The notes under the pieces: model-generated
What the model was told of the DNA's origin: nothing
Databases searched by the model: none
The model's input: the letters and a program-made list of their open reading frames with translations, nothing else
In this document: positions 41,637 to 50,573 of the stretch, piece by piece
How positions within the stretch are numbered: position 1 is the first letter of the stretch
Layout: each line of letters begins with the position of its first letter
Source of the DNA: Paenibacillus sp. FSL R5-0623
GTDB taxonomy: Bacteria > Bacillota > Bacilli > Paenibacillales > Paenibacillaceae
Reading direction: 5' to 3'
Assembly (NCBI RefSeq): GCF_037974265.1
Contig: NZ_CP150233.1
Location: 5,146,001-5,210,000, forward strand
DNA: 64,000 nucleotides
Translations under genes and position numbers: made by a program

Positions 41637-42458
41637 TTACAGCCCTGCTTGTTTTTCCAACTCTTCAACCGGATTTTCGTCTTCTTTTTCTGGAACTTTG
41701 GAAGACAGGAACCAACCACATACCGCAATGGTGATCAGTACAATATAGAATCCGAATTTCCAAATTTTATTTTCCGGGAAATGCTCATCCAGAACACCCA
41801 ATGAAGGGTGTGCGAGTGTAATAACGGCCAGCTTAACCCCTACCCAACCTACGATGACAAAGGCTGCAACTTCAAGTCCTGGACGGGAATGAAGCAATTT
41901 CACAAAGTATGAGGCTGCAAAACGCATGATCACAAGCCCGATGAATCCACCGAGGAAGATAACGATAAACTGTCCACCGTCAAGTCCGCCAATTGCAGGC
42001 AATCCACTTGGTGGCAACGCCACAGCCAAAGCAACAGCAGCCAGAATGGAATCAACTGCAAATGCGATATCCGCTACTTCGACCTTGAAAACGGTCATCC
42101 AGAAACCGGATTGTTTTTTCGGTTTCTTCGGCGTTGAATCAGCTGCTTCATCTGTCTTATTGCGACTACCCAGTATCTTTTTAACGATGTGGTTAATCGA
42201 AATATACAGGAGATACAGGGCACCGATCGCTTGCACCTGCCATACATCGACGAGGAAAGAGATCAGGAACAACGAACCTAAACGGAAAACAAATGCACCC
42301 ATCAGACCATAGAACAACGCTTTTTTGCGCTTATCTTCAGGCAAGTGTTTAACCATGATTGCGAGTACCAATGCATTATCTGCTGCGAGTAATCCTTCAA
42401 GGACCACTAAGACAGCGAGCACCCACCCATATTCTAATAATAATGAAACATCCAACAT
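41637..42458 (-). CDS. TerC-family membrane protein, probable manganese exporter
   Basis: The 273-residue protein has about seven to eight membrane helices and the conserved acidic motifs of TerC/Alx/YkoY: LEGLLAADNALVLAIMVKHL near residue 20-40 and VEVADIAFAVDSILAAVALA near 125. It is the TerC/YkoY relative, which in Bacillus helps move manganese out or into secreted proteins. The upstream yybP-ykoY riboswitch directly supports a manganese role. AAGGAGGAG is spaced normally before the ATG. Confidence 0.92.
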   Translation of the reverse strand: MLDVSLLLEYGWVLAVLVVLEGLLAADNALVLAIMVKHLPEDKRKKALFYGLMGAFVFRLGSLFLISFLVDVWQVQAIGALYLLYISINHIVKKILGSRNKTDEAADSTPKKPKKQSGFWMTVFKVEVADIAFAVDSILAAVALAVALPPSGLPAIGGLDGGQFIVIFLGGFIGLVIMRFAASYFVKLLHSRPGLEVAAFVIVGWVGVKLAVITLAHPSLGVLDEHFPENKIWKFGFYIVLITIAVCGWFLSSKVPEKEDENPVEELEKQAGL

Positions 42459-42487
42459 TGACTCCTCCTTAATATTCTTATGATGTA

Positions 42488-42526
42488 CAAAAAAAGGACC
42501 TTTACCATCACTGGTAAGGTCCTTTT
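42488..42526 (-). terminator. second terminator of the yybP-ykoY leader
   Basis: On the minus strand GGACCTTACC-AGTGAT-GGTAAAGGTCC is followed by seven T. It lies between the first riboswitch terminator and the terC-like start codon. Confidence 0.85.
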
Positions 42527-42534
42527 ATATCCAC

Positions 42535-42577
42535 AAAAAGAGACCTTTACCGAGCATGAAAACTTGGTAAAGGTCTC
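42535..42577 (-). terminator. riboswitch-controlled terminator
   Basis: On the minus strand GAGACCTTTACC pairs with GGTAAAGGTCTC, followed by TTTTTG. The left arm is also the 3' strand of aptamer helix P1, so aptamer and terminator exclude each other. Confidence 0.9.
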
Positions 42578-42662
42578 GCTAACAACAAAATTGCTGCCAA
42601 TAAAGCCGGGGATATGATCCCGAATTGACGACTTTACTGTAAAAGCTACTCCCCTTTAACAG
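42566..42662 (-). promoter_or_regulatory. yybP-ykoY manganese riboswitch aptamer
   Basis: The conserved blocks are all present on the minus strand: AAAGGGGAGTAGC, then GTCGTCAATTCG, a short hairpin with CCCGG, the GGCTTTATTGGCAGCAA segment and GCGAGACCTTTACC. This is the Mn2+ riboswitch seen upstream of TerC, YkoY and related exporters. Ligand binding stabilises P1 and prevents formation of the terminator at 42535-42577, switching the gene on. Confidence 0.95.
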
Positions 42663-42731
42663 GAATATGTAGTTTTAGTTGGAACGGGTTGTTTAACCTG
42701 TACTCATCATATTTCATAACGTTAAATAAAG

Positions 42732-43043
42732 TCAAGCTTTATTTAGTTGACGATACAGCTTACGGAATACGACAACATCGTAAATCATATTCCCCAGTGG
42801 AATGAAAGAAACAAAAAACAGAGCAATTGGACGGCGCAGACGCCATTTCTGTGAGGTGTACATACTCACCATAAATAACAAGTACATTAAAAACAAAAAA
42901 CCGTACAGATTTCCAAACCATGTGACAGCCTGCGGCATAACCCCGGCATCTCTCAACGGAAAAGCAACAAACAGTAGCAACACGTACGAAATACCCTGCA
43001 ACCACAACATCAGCCGGAAGCGCCCCAGCGTAGAATGTAACAT
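42732..43043 (-). CDS. DUF3817 membrane protein
   Basis: The 103-residue protein has three membrane helices and the DUF3817 pattern: LGRFRLMLWLQGISYVLLLF at the start, AVTWFGNLYGFLFLMYLLFM in the middle, and RPIALFFVSFIPLGNMIYD. It is a small integral membrane protein with unknown function. AGGAGG lies 6 nt before the ATG at 43043. An upstream frame to 43067 is not supported. Confidence 0.9.
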   Translation of the reverse strand: MLHSTLGRFRLMLWLQGISYVLLLFVAFPLRDAGVMPQAVTWFGNLYGFLFLMYLLFMVSMYTSQKWRLRRPIALFFVSFIPLGNMIYDVVVFRKLYRQLNKA

Positions 43044-43257
43044 TATTTTCCTCCTGCTTTTATACATGTAACGAATTCAATTGTTCCCGTACAGTATATC
43101 ACAAAAGCTGAGTATCTCGCTTAATGCCCTACAGCAGATTCTTCCTGCACGCTTTATAAGTGATTCATCTACCATTTCGCAGGAGCCAAATGCTTTAACT
43201 TCTCATAAGATATATGACGAAGATTGTTACAGATGTCGGACAAGGAGGAGCCAGATC

Positions 43258-44361
43258 ATGAAAATAGCTATGGTTGCACCCGAGAAATTGCCTTTGCCTG
43301 GTAATGGTTCCGTGGAAATCTGTATTCTGGGCATCGCTCGTGAACTTGCACACCGCCATCAGGTGACCATTATAAGTCGTCAAATGCAAGGTCTCGCCGC
43401 CACAGAACAGATCGACGGGATCACCATTCAACGTGTCCCTGCATCGAGTCCTGTCAGTTACACCAAAGCAGTCATACGTCTGTTATCCCAACAACCCTTT
43501 GATGTAATTCAAGTGGATAACAGGCCACGAAGCATGGCTACCATCAAACGGGCTTTTCCACGCACACCTGTTGTACTCTATCTTCACTCGTTAACGTTTG
43601 CTCAGCCCGGACCTTCCACACTCACACTAATGAAAAAAGCCGATTGGATTGCCGTCAATAGTCAATCCCTCAGACTAAGGTTAGGCCGCAGATTTCCCTT
43701 GGTAAAACACCGGATGAGTGTTGTTCCATTGGGTGCAGATCTAAGCCGCTTCAGACCTGTTGAATCCAGCGAAGAACAGATTCATCTGCGTACACAATTT
43801 GGAGTAACTAAACCATTCTCTATTCTCTATGTCGGCAGACTGATCCCTGGAAAAGGGGTAGACGTATTAATTCGTGCAACTGCCCTCCTTCAGCAACAGA
43901 TGCCTGTTCAACTGGTTGTTGCAGGCAAAGGACCTCCGTATTACATGCGTAAACTTCGCGAACTTGCCCATAAACAAAAAATCCATGTTTCCTTCCGTGG
44001 TCAGATAAACCATGAGCATATCGATCAGTTGTATCGGGCAGTCGATTGTCTGGTCTGTCCGTCTCAAGAACATGAAGCTTTTGGCCTGGTTAATGTTGAG
44101 GCGATGGCTTCAGGATTACCCGTCATTGCTTCGGATAACGGAGGTATTCGTGAAATTATTGAATCAGGTATCAATGGATACCTTGTCACCGCTTATAAGC
44201 GTCCCCAACGTTTCGCCTCTTACCTGTACACACTTGCAAGCAATCCCACTTTTGCCGAGAAGTTAGGGAAGGCTGGCCGAGACAGCGCAAGGGCACATTT
44301 CAGTTGGGCAAGAACAGCCATGCATCTGGAAGCGACCTATACCAGGCTCATCCGTAAATGA
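43258..44361 (+). CDS. glycosyltransferase family 4 (spore-coat CotSA/YtcC-like)
   Basis: The 367-residue GT-B enzyme has the N-terminal MKIAMVAPEKLPLPGNGSV, a middle SILYVGRLIPGKGVDVLI, and the C-terminal nucleotide-sugar signature EAFGLVNVEAMASGLPVIAS, the GT4 EX7E pattern. It is closest in style to the spore-coat polysaccharide transferases CotSA and YtcC of Bacillus. It probably adds a sugar to a surface polysaccharide, although the donor is unknown. AAGGAGGAG is well spaced from the ATG at 43258. The frame extends to 43081 without support. Confidence 0.9.
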   Translation: MKIAMVAPEKLPLPGNGSVEICILGIARELAHRHQVTIISRQMQGLAATEQIDGITIQRVPASSPVSYTKAVIRLLSQQPFDVIQVDNRPRSMATIKRAFPRTPVVLYLHSLTFAQPGPSTLTLMKKADWIAVNSQSLRLRLGRRFPLVKHRMSVVPLGADLSRFRPVESSEEQIHLRTQFGVTKPFSILYVGRLIPGKGVDVLIRATALLQQQMPVQLVVAGKGPPYYMRKLRELAHKQKIHVSFRGQINHEHIDQLYRAVDCLVCPSQEHEAFGLVNVEAMASGLPVIASDNGGIREIIESGINGYLVTAYKRPQRFASYLYTLASNPTFAEKLGKAGRDSARAHFSWARTAMHLEATYTRLIRK

Positions 44362-44381
44362 GCCTTCTTCTGTTACGATGA

Positions 44382-44744
44382 TCAAGCTTTCTCACGAAAT
44401 TGCCATCCCTTAATCAAAGAATCCATCTGCGGAACAGGAATGTGACTCATCTCAATTAACTCCATAATAACCATATCTCTCATCATGAATCGTACTTTGG
44501 CACACGTTAGTTGATGAAATACATCGTAGAATGCCGTCCCGGTCCAACATCCATGAGGTACGACCAGCGGATCATTAACGATATAACCTACGGCTCCAAT
44601 CGGGGGAATAACAACCTTAATCGCTTGATGATCCAACCGATTATCTGGATCCTTGACGAGATACACGGTATCCCCCACATGTAAAGCTTGTACGCCATGG
44701 TAGTGGTCCATCCCATACATAGCTGCGAATAATTTGGTGCTCAT
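44382..44744 (-). CDS. HIRAN-domain protein, 120 aa
   Basis: The N-terminal part follows the HIRAN pattern: the strand around HYHGVQALHVGDTVYLVKD, DPDNRLDHQAIKVV, and GAVGYIVNDP. HIRAN domains often occur fused to helicases and bind DNA ends. Here it stands alone. The last 40 residues (FMMRDMVIMELIEMSHIPVP) are not typical. GGAG is 8 nt before the ATG. It is convergent to the glycosyltransferase gene with only 20 bp between the stops. Confidence 0.7.
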   Translation of the reverse strand: MSTKLFAAMYGMDHYHGVQALHVGDTVYLVKDPDNRLDHQAIKVVIPPIGAVGYIVNDPLVVPHGCWTGTAFYDVFHQLTCAKVRFMMRDMVIMELIEMSHIPVPQMDSLIKGWQFREKA

Positions 44745-44786
44745 ATTGCCTGCTCCTTTTCCTGTATTTCTCCATGATTAAAATTT

Positions 44787-45758
44787 TCACAAAGATACAT
44801 CGGTTTCATAATGTTCCAACCACTCGACAAGTTGCCTGCGTATCTCTCTACGAAACTCACGAGGTTCAAGTACCTCTGCCTCGGGTCCAAATTGATACAA
44901 CCATTTCAAAAATTCTCTGCTGCTATTCAGTGTCACTTCAAATAACAATCCCCCATCCGACATATTCGTCATTCGCGGGCGAACAAACATCTCTTCTTCT
45001 TTTATGTAGGGGGCCACTTTCTCAGAGAATCTTACCTTGAAATGGATATTTTCGTCGCCACGGTCAATAGACCATGTGTTCTTCATGTACTGCGTTATGT
45101 TGAAATCACCCTTCTCGAAACCGGCATTTGTTCGTGTCACATCCAAAAAACGGCTAATTCGAAACAATCGAACTTTTTGCAGCAAATGGCAGTATCCAAT
45201 CAAATAAAAACGTTGATCACGTGGAATGAGATAATAGGGATCGATATCCCGGACTGTAATCTCATTTCTTGTCAGCGTATGATATTGAGTACGAATGGTT
45301 TGCTGGCTTAGAATAGATTCGATAATGGGAATCAGCAAATTAGGGTCTTTTCCTTCCTCACGATAAGCAGGCGTGCCCATCCGAATAATTCCCGCAATAT
45401 TCTCTACAATGTCACTGTTCCTTGATTTTAGTTTGGTATGAGCCGACATGACCTTGTCAAAAGCTGAATCGAACTCAGCAGGTAACTTGGAGGTATCAAC
45501 TACGGACGGCAGCAAGGAAAAGACCATTGCTTCCTGTTCAGTAAAATCTAATGGATACATTGCAAACTCACCAATAAATCGGTAACCTTTGCCGTATCCT
45601 TCATTCATAATCGGGGCGACCCTATCCAAAATCCGGAGATCACGATAAATCGTGCGTACAGTCGTACCGCATTTCAGCGCCAATTCCTTGGCCGAAATTC
45701 CAGGATTTGCTTGTATAGCCTGAAGTATACGCAGCAGACGAATTAATTTCTCTGTCAT
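44787..45758 (-). CDS. WYL-domain transcriptional regulator, second copy
   Basis: The 323-residue protein has an HTH_11 winged helix (RLLRILQAIQANPGISAKEL, CGTTVRTIYRDLRILDRVAP). Next is a WYL domain at about 150-230 (YHTLTRNEITVRDIDPYYLI, RFYLIGYCHLLQKVRLFRIS) and a WCX domain at the end (SSREFLKWLYQFGPEAEVLE). It resembles the regulator at 26525-27466 but is clearly distinct. AAGGGGAG precedes the ATG. A palindrome 56 nt upstream may be its operator. Confidence 0.9.
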   Translation of the reverse strand: MTEKLIRLLRILQAIQANPGISAKELALKCGTTVRTIYRDLRILDRVAPIMNEGYGKGYRFIGEFAMYPLDFTEQEAMVFSLLPSVVDTSKLPAEFDSAFDKVMSAHTKLKSRNSDIVENIAGIIRMGTPAYREEGKDPNLLIPIIESILSQQTIRTQYHTLTRNEITVRDIDPYYLIPRDQRFYLIGYCHLLQKVRLFRISRFLDVTRTNAGFEKGDFNITQYMKNTWSIDRGDENIHFKVRFSEKVAPYIKEEEMFVRPRMTNMSDGGLLFEVTLNSSREFLKWLYQFGPEAEVLEPREFRREIRRQLVEWLEHYETDVSL

Positions 45759-45813
45759 GTAGTTTCTCCCCTTCGATATTTTATCGGCAAGGAAAACTAG
45801 TTCCTTTAGTACA

Positions 45814-45831
45814 GGACTAAATCTTTAGTCC
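45814..45831. promoter_or_regulatory. palindrome upstream of the second WYL regulator
   Basis: GGACTAAA-TC-TTTAGTCC is a perfect 8-bp inverted repeat, with another TTTAGT half-site at 45805-45810. It is 56-73 nt upstream of the start of the WYL gene on the minus strand. Confidence 0.5.
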
Positions 45832-45984
45832 CAATTTTATTTTCGCAATTTCACCATTTTTGTATAGTCCAATTGCACTTTTACCCCCTTTTAATATACA
45901 TTCTCTTACTTGCTTGCGTAAAATATTAACCCGAAAGACCTTAAACCTAAGTCTGAAAGCCTATACAATTTTCTAAAAATAATA

Positions 45985-46024
45985 CAAAAAAAGCCCTGAT
46001 CTCTATAAAGAGACAAGGCTTTTC
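45985..46024 (-). terminator. terminator of the 46031-46552 gene
   Basis: On the minus strand AAGCCTTGTCTCT pairs with AGAGATCAGGGCTT with a small mismatch, then seven T. It lies directly after the stop. Confidence 0.75.
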
Positions 46025-46030
46025 TCGAAA

Positions 46031-46552
46031 TTACTGGTTATGCAACTGTAATAATTGATCCATCACATTTGCCATATGCTCACAGAGTTCAGGAATGTCC
46101 CCCATCTGGTCTTCATTCACACTGCGATCAAAATAAACGTGAGCCGTGACGTTATACATGATTGGCTGTTCATCAAAGATATACTGGATAGTCTGGCACA
46201 TCCTCTGCTCAGGCCAGCTCTTCTGTAATATTGGACGAATAACCGGGCACTGCTTCTCAGGCTCCTTCACAACCATGCTAAACCGTAGTTCCAAACGGCA
46301 ACCCGGATTCGCACCAGGCGTCTCCAGGATCTCCGCTGCAAGCTCCTCAAGGGAGCTGCTTAATACAACTTCTCCTGTTACTTCCGGGCGATCCCTGAGA
46401 CAGAATTGTAATGTGAACTCTCTGGACATCACTGCCATCTCCAGCCGATCTTTACGCCCCGTAATCTGAATACGTTCATCCAGGTTATCCATATCATAGA
46501 GATAATTCTCAAACCCGACTTTCAGATTGTCATACACCGTTGGATCAAACAT
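46031..46552 (-). CDS. conserved protein of unknown function, 173 aa
   Basis: I do not recognise a family. The 173-residue protein is soluble and has no signal or membrane helix. Typical segments are VGFENYLYDMDNLDERIQIT, FTLQFCLRDRPEVTGEVVLS, RLELRFSMVVKEPEKQCPV and a helical end ELCEHMANVMDQLLQLHNQ. It may be all-beta with a C-terminal helix. The ribosome binding site is weak (AAAGTGG). It has its own terminator and sits between the WYL regulator and the L25 gene, without clear functional ties. Confidence 0.65.
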   Translation of the reverse strand: MFDPTVYDNLKVGFENYLYDMDNLDERIQITGRKDRLEMAVMSREFTLQFCLRDRPEVTGEVVLSSSLEELAAEILETPGANPGCRLELRFSMVVKEPEKQCPVIRPILQKSWPEQRMCQTIQYIFDEQPIMYNVTAHVYFDRSVNEDQMGDIPELCEHMANVMDQLLQLHNQ

Positions 46553-46651
46553 TGAAATAAACCCACTTTCTTACCCTTTAACTTGCATTGTAGTACATTG
46601 TAGTACATTCTCAATTTTCATGCGACTAGCCCAATCTCTTGTCTTGAAAGT

Positions 46652-46682
46652 ATAAAAAGCCCAGTCACCAGGACTGGGCTTC
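46652..46682 (-). terminator. terminator downstream of the L25 gene
   Basis: On the minus strand AGCCCAGTCC-TGGT-GACTGGGCT is followed by TTTTTATA. It lies 39 nt after the L25 stop. Confidence 0.85.
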
Positions 46683-46720
46683 GGCTAAACATGCGATCTG
46701 ATAAGATCCCTGAGCTTTTC

Positions 46721-47350
46721 TTATTCTTCTGTAGCTTTTTCTTCAGTTGCCGGTTCAGCCTCTTCAGCAGAAGCCGTCGGCTCTTCCTCAGCGGCTTGTG
46801 GCGGCATAACGGAAGCGATGATGGACTCAGGTGATGTTATAAGTGTCAAACCTTTGTCCAGCTTGATATCCGCAGCAGTCAAGCGATCGCCAATATCCAA
46901 TCCGCTAACATCCACTTCAATGGACGTTGGCAGATCCGCAGGCAATCCTTCTACTTCCAGCTGTGTCTCCTGTGTCTGGAATACACCGCCAGCTTTCGAG
47001 CCGGCCGCTGTACCCTGGAAGTCGATCGATACACTTACACTGATCGGCTTGTTCTTGGAGATTTGCAAAAAGTCTACATGCAGCAAACGTCCGTTACGCT
47101 CTTGCTGATCCTTGATCAGCACTGGAACCGTTTTACCGCCCTCCACATTCAGGTTGAACATTTCGGAGCGGCCTGTGCGTGCCACTTTCAGCATTTCTTT
47201 TTCATCTACATGTATTGAAGCACCTTCAAGTCCCGGGCCGTAAACGACTGCAGGAACTCGTCCGCCTTGTCTTAACAGGCGCAGTGCTGCACCTTTCTTT
47301 TCCGTTCTTGGCGTTGCTGTAAGTTGAGCCATTTTTCCGTTGGATTTCAT
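46721..47350 (-). CDS. rplY: ribosomal protein L25/general stress protein Ctc
   Basis: The 209-residue protein has the L25 5S-rRNA-binding domain at about 5-95 (LTATPRTEKKGAALRLLRQG, RVPAVVYGPG) and the TL5/Ctc-type beta domain at about 96-185 (ISVSVSIDFQGTAAGSKAGG, VDVSGLDIGDRLTAADIKL). An acidic Glu/Ala-rich tail follows, as is common in long L25 proteins. It binds 5S rRNA in the large subunit. AAGGAGG lies 10 nt before the ATG. A TATAAT-like -10 is at 47382-47387 on the minus strand. Isolated from other ribosomal genes, as is normal. Confidence 0.95.
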   Translation of the reverse strand: MKSNGKMAQLTATPRTEKKGAALRLLRQGGRVPAVVYGPGLEGASIHVDEKEMLKVARTGRSEMFNLNVEGGKTVPVLIKDQQERNGRLLHVDFLQISKNKPISVSVSIDFQGTAAGSKAGGVFQTQETQLEVEGLPADLPTSIEVDVSGLDIGDRLTAADIKLDKGLTLITSPESIIASVMPPQAAEEEPTASAEEAEPATEEKATEE

Positions 47351-47551
47351 GATTGAACATCCTCCTTCAAGGGATCACTACATTATATTTGTTGGAAAGC
47401 GCTAAAGCTTCGCTTATAGACCATAATTGGTCTTTTTTCCTTTGGCCGAATCGTGGGCCATATCTATATTTACCCCAATGATAGAGGATCTCAAACACGA
47501 AACAGGATAATTAATTATTTTTCGGCAAGTTATGCGGCTCATAATCAGACC

Positions 47552-47586
47552 AAAAAAGCAGTCGGAATCTCTTCCAACTGCTGGTT
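47552..47586 (-). terminator. terminator of the longer pullulanase gene
   Basis: On the minus strand AGCAGTTGGAA-GAGA-TTCCGACTGCT is followed by TTTTTTGG. It lies about 45 nt after the stop. Confidence 0.82.
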
Positions 47587-47631
47587 TAACAAGGTTTTGA
47601 CGAACTACATTCGATGTTATAAATAAAGAAA

Positions 47632-50508
47632 CTATGCGCTATTACGATCCTCTGTTTTTTCGCTTTCACGAATGATCTGCATCTCGTCTGATCCGCTACG
47701 GACAATAATGTGCACATCCCCGTCTTCAGGTACAATGTCCACGTAACGGTCTCCGCACGTATCTTTAGCTTCCCATTCGTTCAATCGAATGATCAATCCC
47801 AGGTGATGCAGACCCGGAGCTACGCGGAAGCGGGCTTCGGCGGCATTTCCGACTTGTTCCAGCCGTACTGCTCCGTCCTCCATACCTGTGCCCCATACCC
47901 AGACATCCCAGCCTTCATAGTGCTGGTCTTCCCGTTCGTATCGAAGCGTGACGGTTCGCGAAATCTGTTTATGAATCGTTACACCAAGCGTTGCCCGGAT
48001 TCCTCCAGCTTCAGCAATAATATGGGTTACTCCAGGTGTCATCGCACGTACGATCCCTGCTGCACTCACCGCTGCAAGTTCTGGATGAGAAGAGCTCCAA
48101 CGTATAGTAGAATCCTGAAGCGGCTGACCAAATTGATCCAGAACCAAGGCACGGAAGCGACTGATTCGAGTCATATACATGACAGGTTCGCCCACAATTT
48201 CGATTCGTTCAGCATGACGATAATCCACTTGTAACATACAGCTTGCCGTTATGTCCCCACAATGGACTGTAATCGAAGCTTCCCCTCGTTCTAGTGCATG
48301 GATTGTTCCATCAGGCTGGATCTGAATGATATCCGGATCAGAAGAAGTCCAGGTAACTGGAGCTTTTTCTACCACATTGCCAATGCTGTCCCGTACGATC
48401 GCTCGCAGTTGAGTGGTCTCCTTCGGACTATATACCTGGCGAGGAAAACTAATCTCCACTGTTGATGGTTCAGCGCCTCCAGCATGCTCTGTGTCATACA
48501 GCACCATTAAAGACCATCGTTCTACCTGAACAGTACCACGAACAGTCTCGATCAGGTCTGTGCCTGCCTGATGATCATTGACTACAACATGCCAGTCCCC
48601 TTCCCCCAGGTCAACATGCTGCTCATGTTCCGTTCCGTTATAGATGACCATAATCTGATTCCAGGTGTCCTGATTCGCACCATTCTGAAGTATAAAGGCA
48701 ACTACGTTGCCATCCGCACGAATAACACGAAGGTGATTTCGTACCTGTTCAGCATCAATCATACGAAAAGCGGGATGTGTTCGCCGCAAATGAATAAGAC
48801 CACGATAGTAGTCGAACACCGGTCTGAACCGTGATTTGTTGGCCCATGTGATGGCGTTCACCGCATCCCCGCTCCGATAACTGTTATGATCACCGGCTTT
48901 GGATCTGAGCATCTCATCCCCTGAATGCAGAAACGGAATTCCCTGAGAAGTCAGCAGAATGCCGGAAGACAGTAAAGAGCGACGAACCATCTCATGATTC
49001 AAAACATCATCTGCATCCACATACCGATAAGGATCTGCTGCTTTTACAGCGGACTCAGCACTCCCGCCACCCACGGGCTGTCCGTCCTTCCATACGGGAA
49101 ATCCTAATTCATGTCTAAGGTTCATTGTTGTCGCAATTTTGTCCCACAGATTGAGATTGTCATGGGCGGTTACATAATTGACAACTTCCACAGGTGAAGA
49201 TGTGAAATCATCCAGTGCTCCCGCTAATCCCCTAATAAGCTCATATTCCTGCCCTCCGGCACCCGTGACAAACCCTCTGCCACTGCCATCACTATCGCCC
49301 TTGATTGCACTGCGAAAATGATCATTAAATACAGCAAATCCCTGACCTCGCTGGGTTCCTTTTAATGTTTTGCGGTCCAAAGGTGAATCTCCACCCATCC
49401 AGGGTTCCCCATAGATCAGAAACGCCGGATCGATCTGTTCCTTCAATTCACGTGTCAATTCATTCATCGTTTCCGTATCAATCAGGGCCATAAGGTCAAA
49501 TCGAAATCCGTCCACATGATATTCTTCTGCCCAATATCGGAGAGAATCCAAAATATATTTTCGCACCATTGGACGTTCTGTCGCCAATTCATTGCCTACA
49601 CCAGAACCATTGCTGAGGGTGCCATCCTCCCGATAACGGTAATAATATCCTGGTACAATCCGTTCAAAAGGTCCCTCTTCCACGCTATACGTATGATTAT
49701 AGACAACATCAAGTACAACGCGAATGCCTTGTCTGTGCAAGGATTGAACGAGTGATTTGAGCTCCCGGATGCGAACTGCAGGATCACGAGGATCTGTCGC
49801 ATACGAACCTTCGGGAACGTTATAATGCTGGGGATCATACCCCCAGTTGTATGGTGCTCTGACGTTTGAACCCACATCTGCTGTAGCGAGTTCATTCACC
49901 GTCTGATAATCCGCCACAGGCAGAAGATGTACATGAGTAACTCCCAGTTCGGCAAGATGGTCTACGCCAATACTATTACCTGCTCTATCCGTCAGACCGG
50001 ATGCCGTGAATGCCAGATATTTTCCCTTATACGGAATATCTGCATGTGGATCCGAGGAGAAATCACGGACATGTAACTCATATAACACGGCATCAACAGG
50101 ATGCAGAAAAGCAGGTTTGACATCCAGGTCCCAATCGACCGGATTGGTGGTCTCCGGATCTATAATAGCCGTTCGTTGCCCATTAGCCGTTACCGCTCTG
50201 GCATAAGGATCAACAACGACTTCAATCCGCTGATCATCATGGATAATTCGGTACATATAATAATGTCCTGCCCAATCGCCTGTAAGCTCCAAAGTCCATA
50301 TTCCGTCCGCATCGCGCGTCAGAGTATGTTCCTGCCCATTTTCATGATCTTGTACTTTACCACTATCGTTGTAATGCCCTTCATCTTCAAAGACCAATAT
50401 ATAAACCTGCTGTGCCGTAGGTGCCCACAATTTAAAAGTACTTGCTGCACGAGTATATGTTAAGCCAAGATCGTTGCCTTCGTAACGAAAAGAAGTCCAT
50501 TCCGGCAT
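47632..50508 (-). CDS. pulA: type I pullulanase with Ig-like and carbohydrate-binding C-terminus
   Basis: The 958-residue protein (frame of 966 from 50532, with numbering from that codon) has a CBM48-like domain at about 20-110. A GH13 catalytic region follows at about 150-600, with YNWGYDP at 228-234, nucleophile Asp346 in GFRFDLMALID, acid Glu376 in YGEPWMGG and Asp458 in AHDN. Two Big2-like Ig domains lie at about 690-770 and 775-853. A CBM41/PUD-like domain follows at about 860-955 (HYEGWDVWVWG). It would hydrolyse alpha-1,6 links in pullulan, glycogen or limit dextrins. There is no signal peptide. GGCGG precedes the chosen ATG by 8 nt. Confidence 0.93.
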   Translation of the reverse strand: MPEWTSFRYEGNDLGLTYTRAASTFKLWAPTAQQVYILVFEDEGHYNDSGKVQDHENGQEHTLTRDADGIWTLELTGDWAGHYYMYRIIHDDQRIEVVVDPYARAVTANGQRTAIIDPETTNPVDWDLDVKPAFLHPVDAVLYELHVRDFSSDPHADIPYKGKYLAFTASGLTDRAGNSIGVDHLAELGVTHVHLLPVADYQTVNELATADVGSNVRAPYNWGYDPQHYNVPEGSYATDPRDPAVRIRELKSLVQSLHRQGIRVVLDVVYNHTYSVEEGPFERIVPGYYYRYREDGTLSNGSGVGNELATERPMVRKYILDSLRYWAEEYHVDGFRFDLMALIDTETMNELTRELKEQIDPAFLIYGEPWMGGDSPLDRKTLKGTQRGQGFAVFNDHFRSAIKGDSDGSGRGFVTGAGGQEYELIRGLAGALDDFTSSPVEVVNYVTAHDNLNLWDKIATTMNLRHELGFPVWKDGQPVGGGSAESAVKAADPYRYVDADDVLNHEMVRRSLLSSGILLTSQGIPFLHSGDEMLRSKAGDHNSYRSGDAVNAITWANKSRFRPVFDYYRGLIHLRRTHPAFRMIDAEQVRNHLRVIRADGNVVAFILQNGANQDTWNQIMVIYNGTEHEQHVDLGEGDWHVVVNDHQAGTDLIETVRGTVQVERWSLMVLYDTEHAGGAEPSTVEISFPRQVYSPKETTQLRAIVRDSIGNVVEKAPVTWTSSDPDIIQIQPDGTIHALERGEASITVHCGDITASCMLQVDYRHAERIEIVGEPVMYMTRISRFRALVLDQFGQPLQDSTIRWSSSHPELAAVSAAGIVRAMTPGVTHIIAEAGGIRATLGVTIHKQISRTVTLRYEREDQHYEGWDVWVWGTGMEDGAVRLEQVGNAAEARFRVAPGLHHLGLIIRLNEWEAKDTCGDRYVDIVPEDGDVHIIVRSGSDEMQIIRESEKTEDRNSA

Positions 50509-50573
50509 CGTTCTCACCGCCTTTATATCCATTGATTTCGTGTTGTCCCGATGTTACGGAGCGGGACGTGTTT

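Noticed and set aside
47419..47442. Hairpin AGACC-ATAATT-GGTCT followed by T-run on the plus strand
   Set aside because: There is no plus-strand gene upstream that it could terminate. Probably chance in the L25 upstream region.
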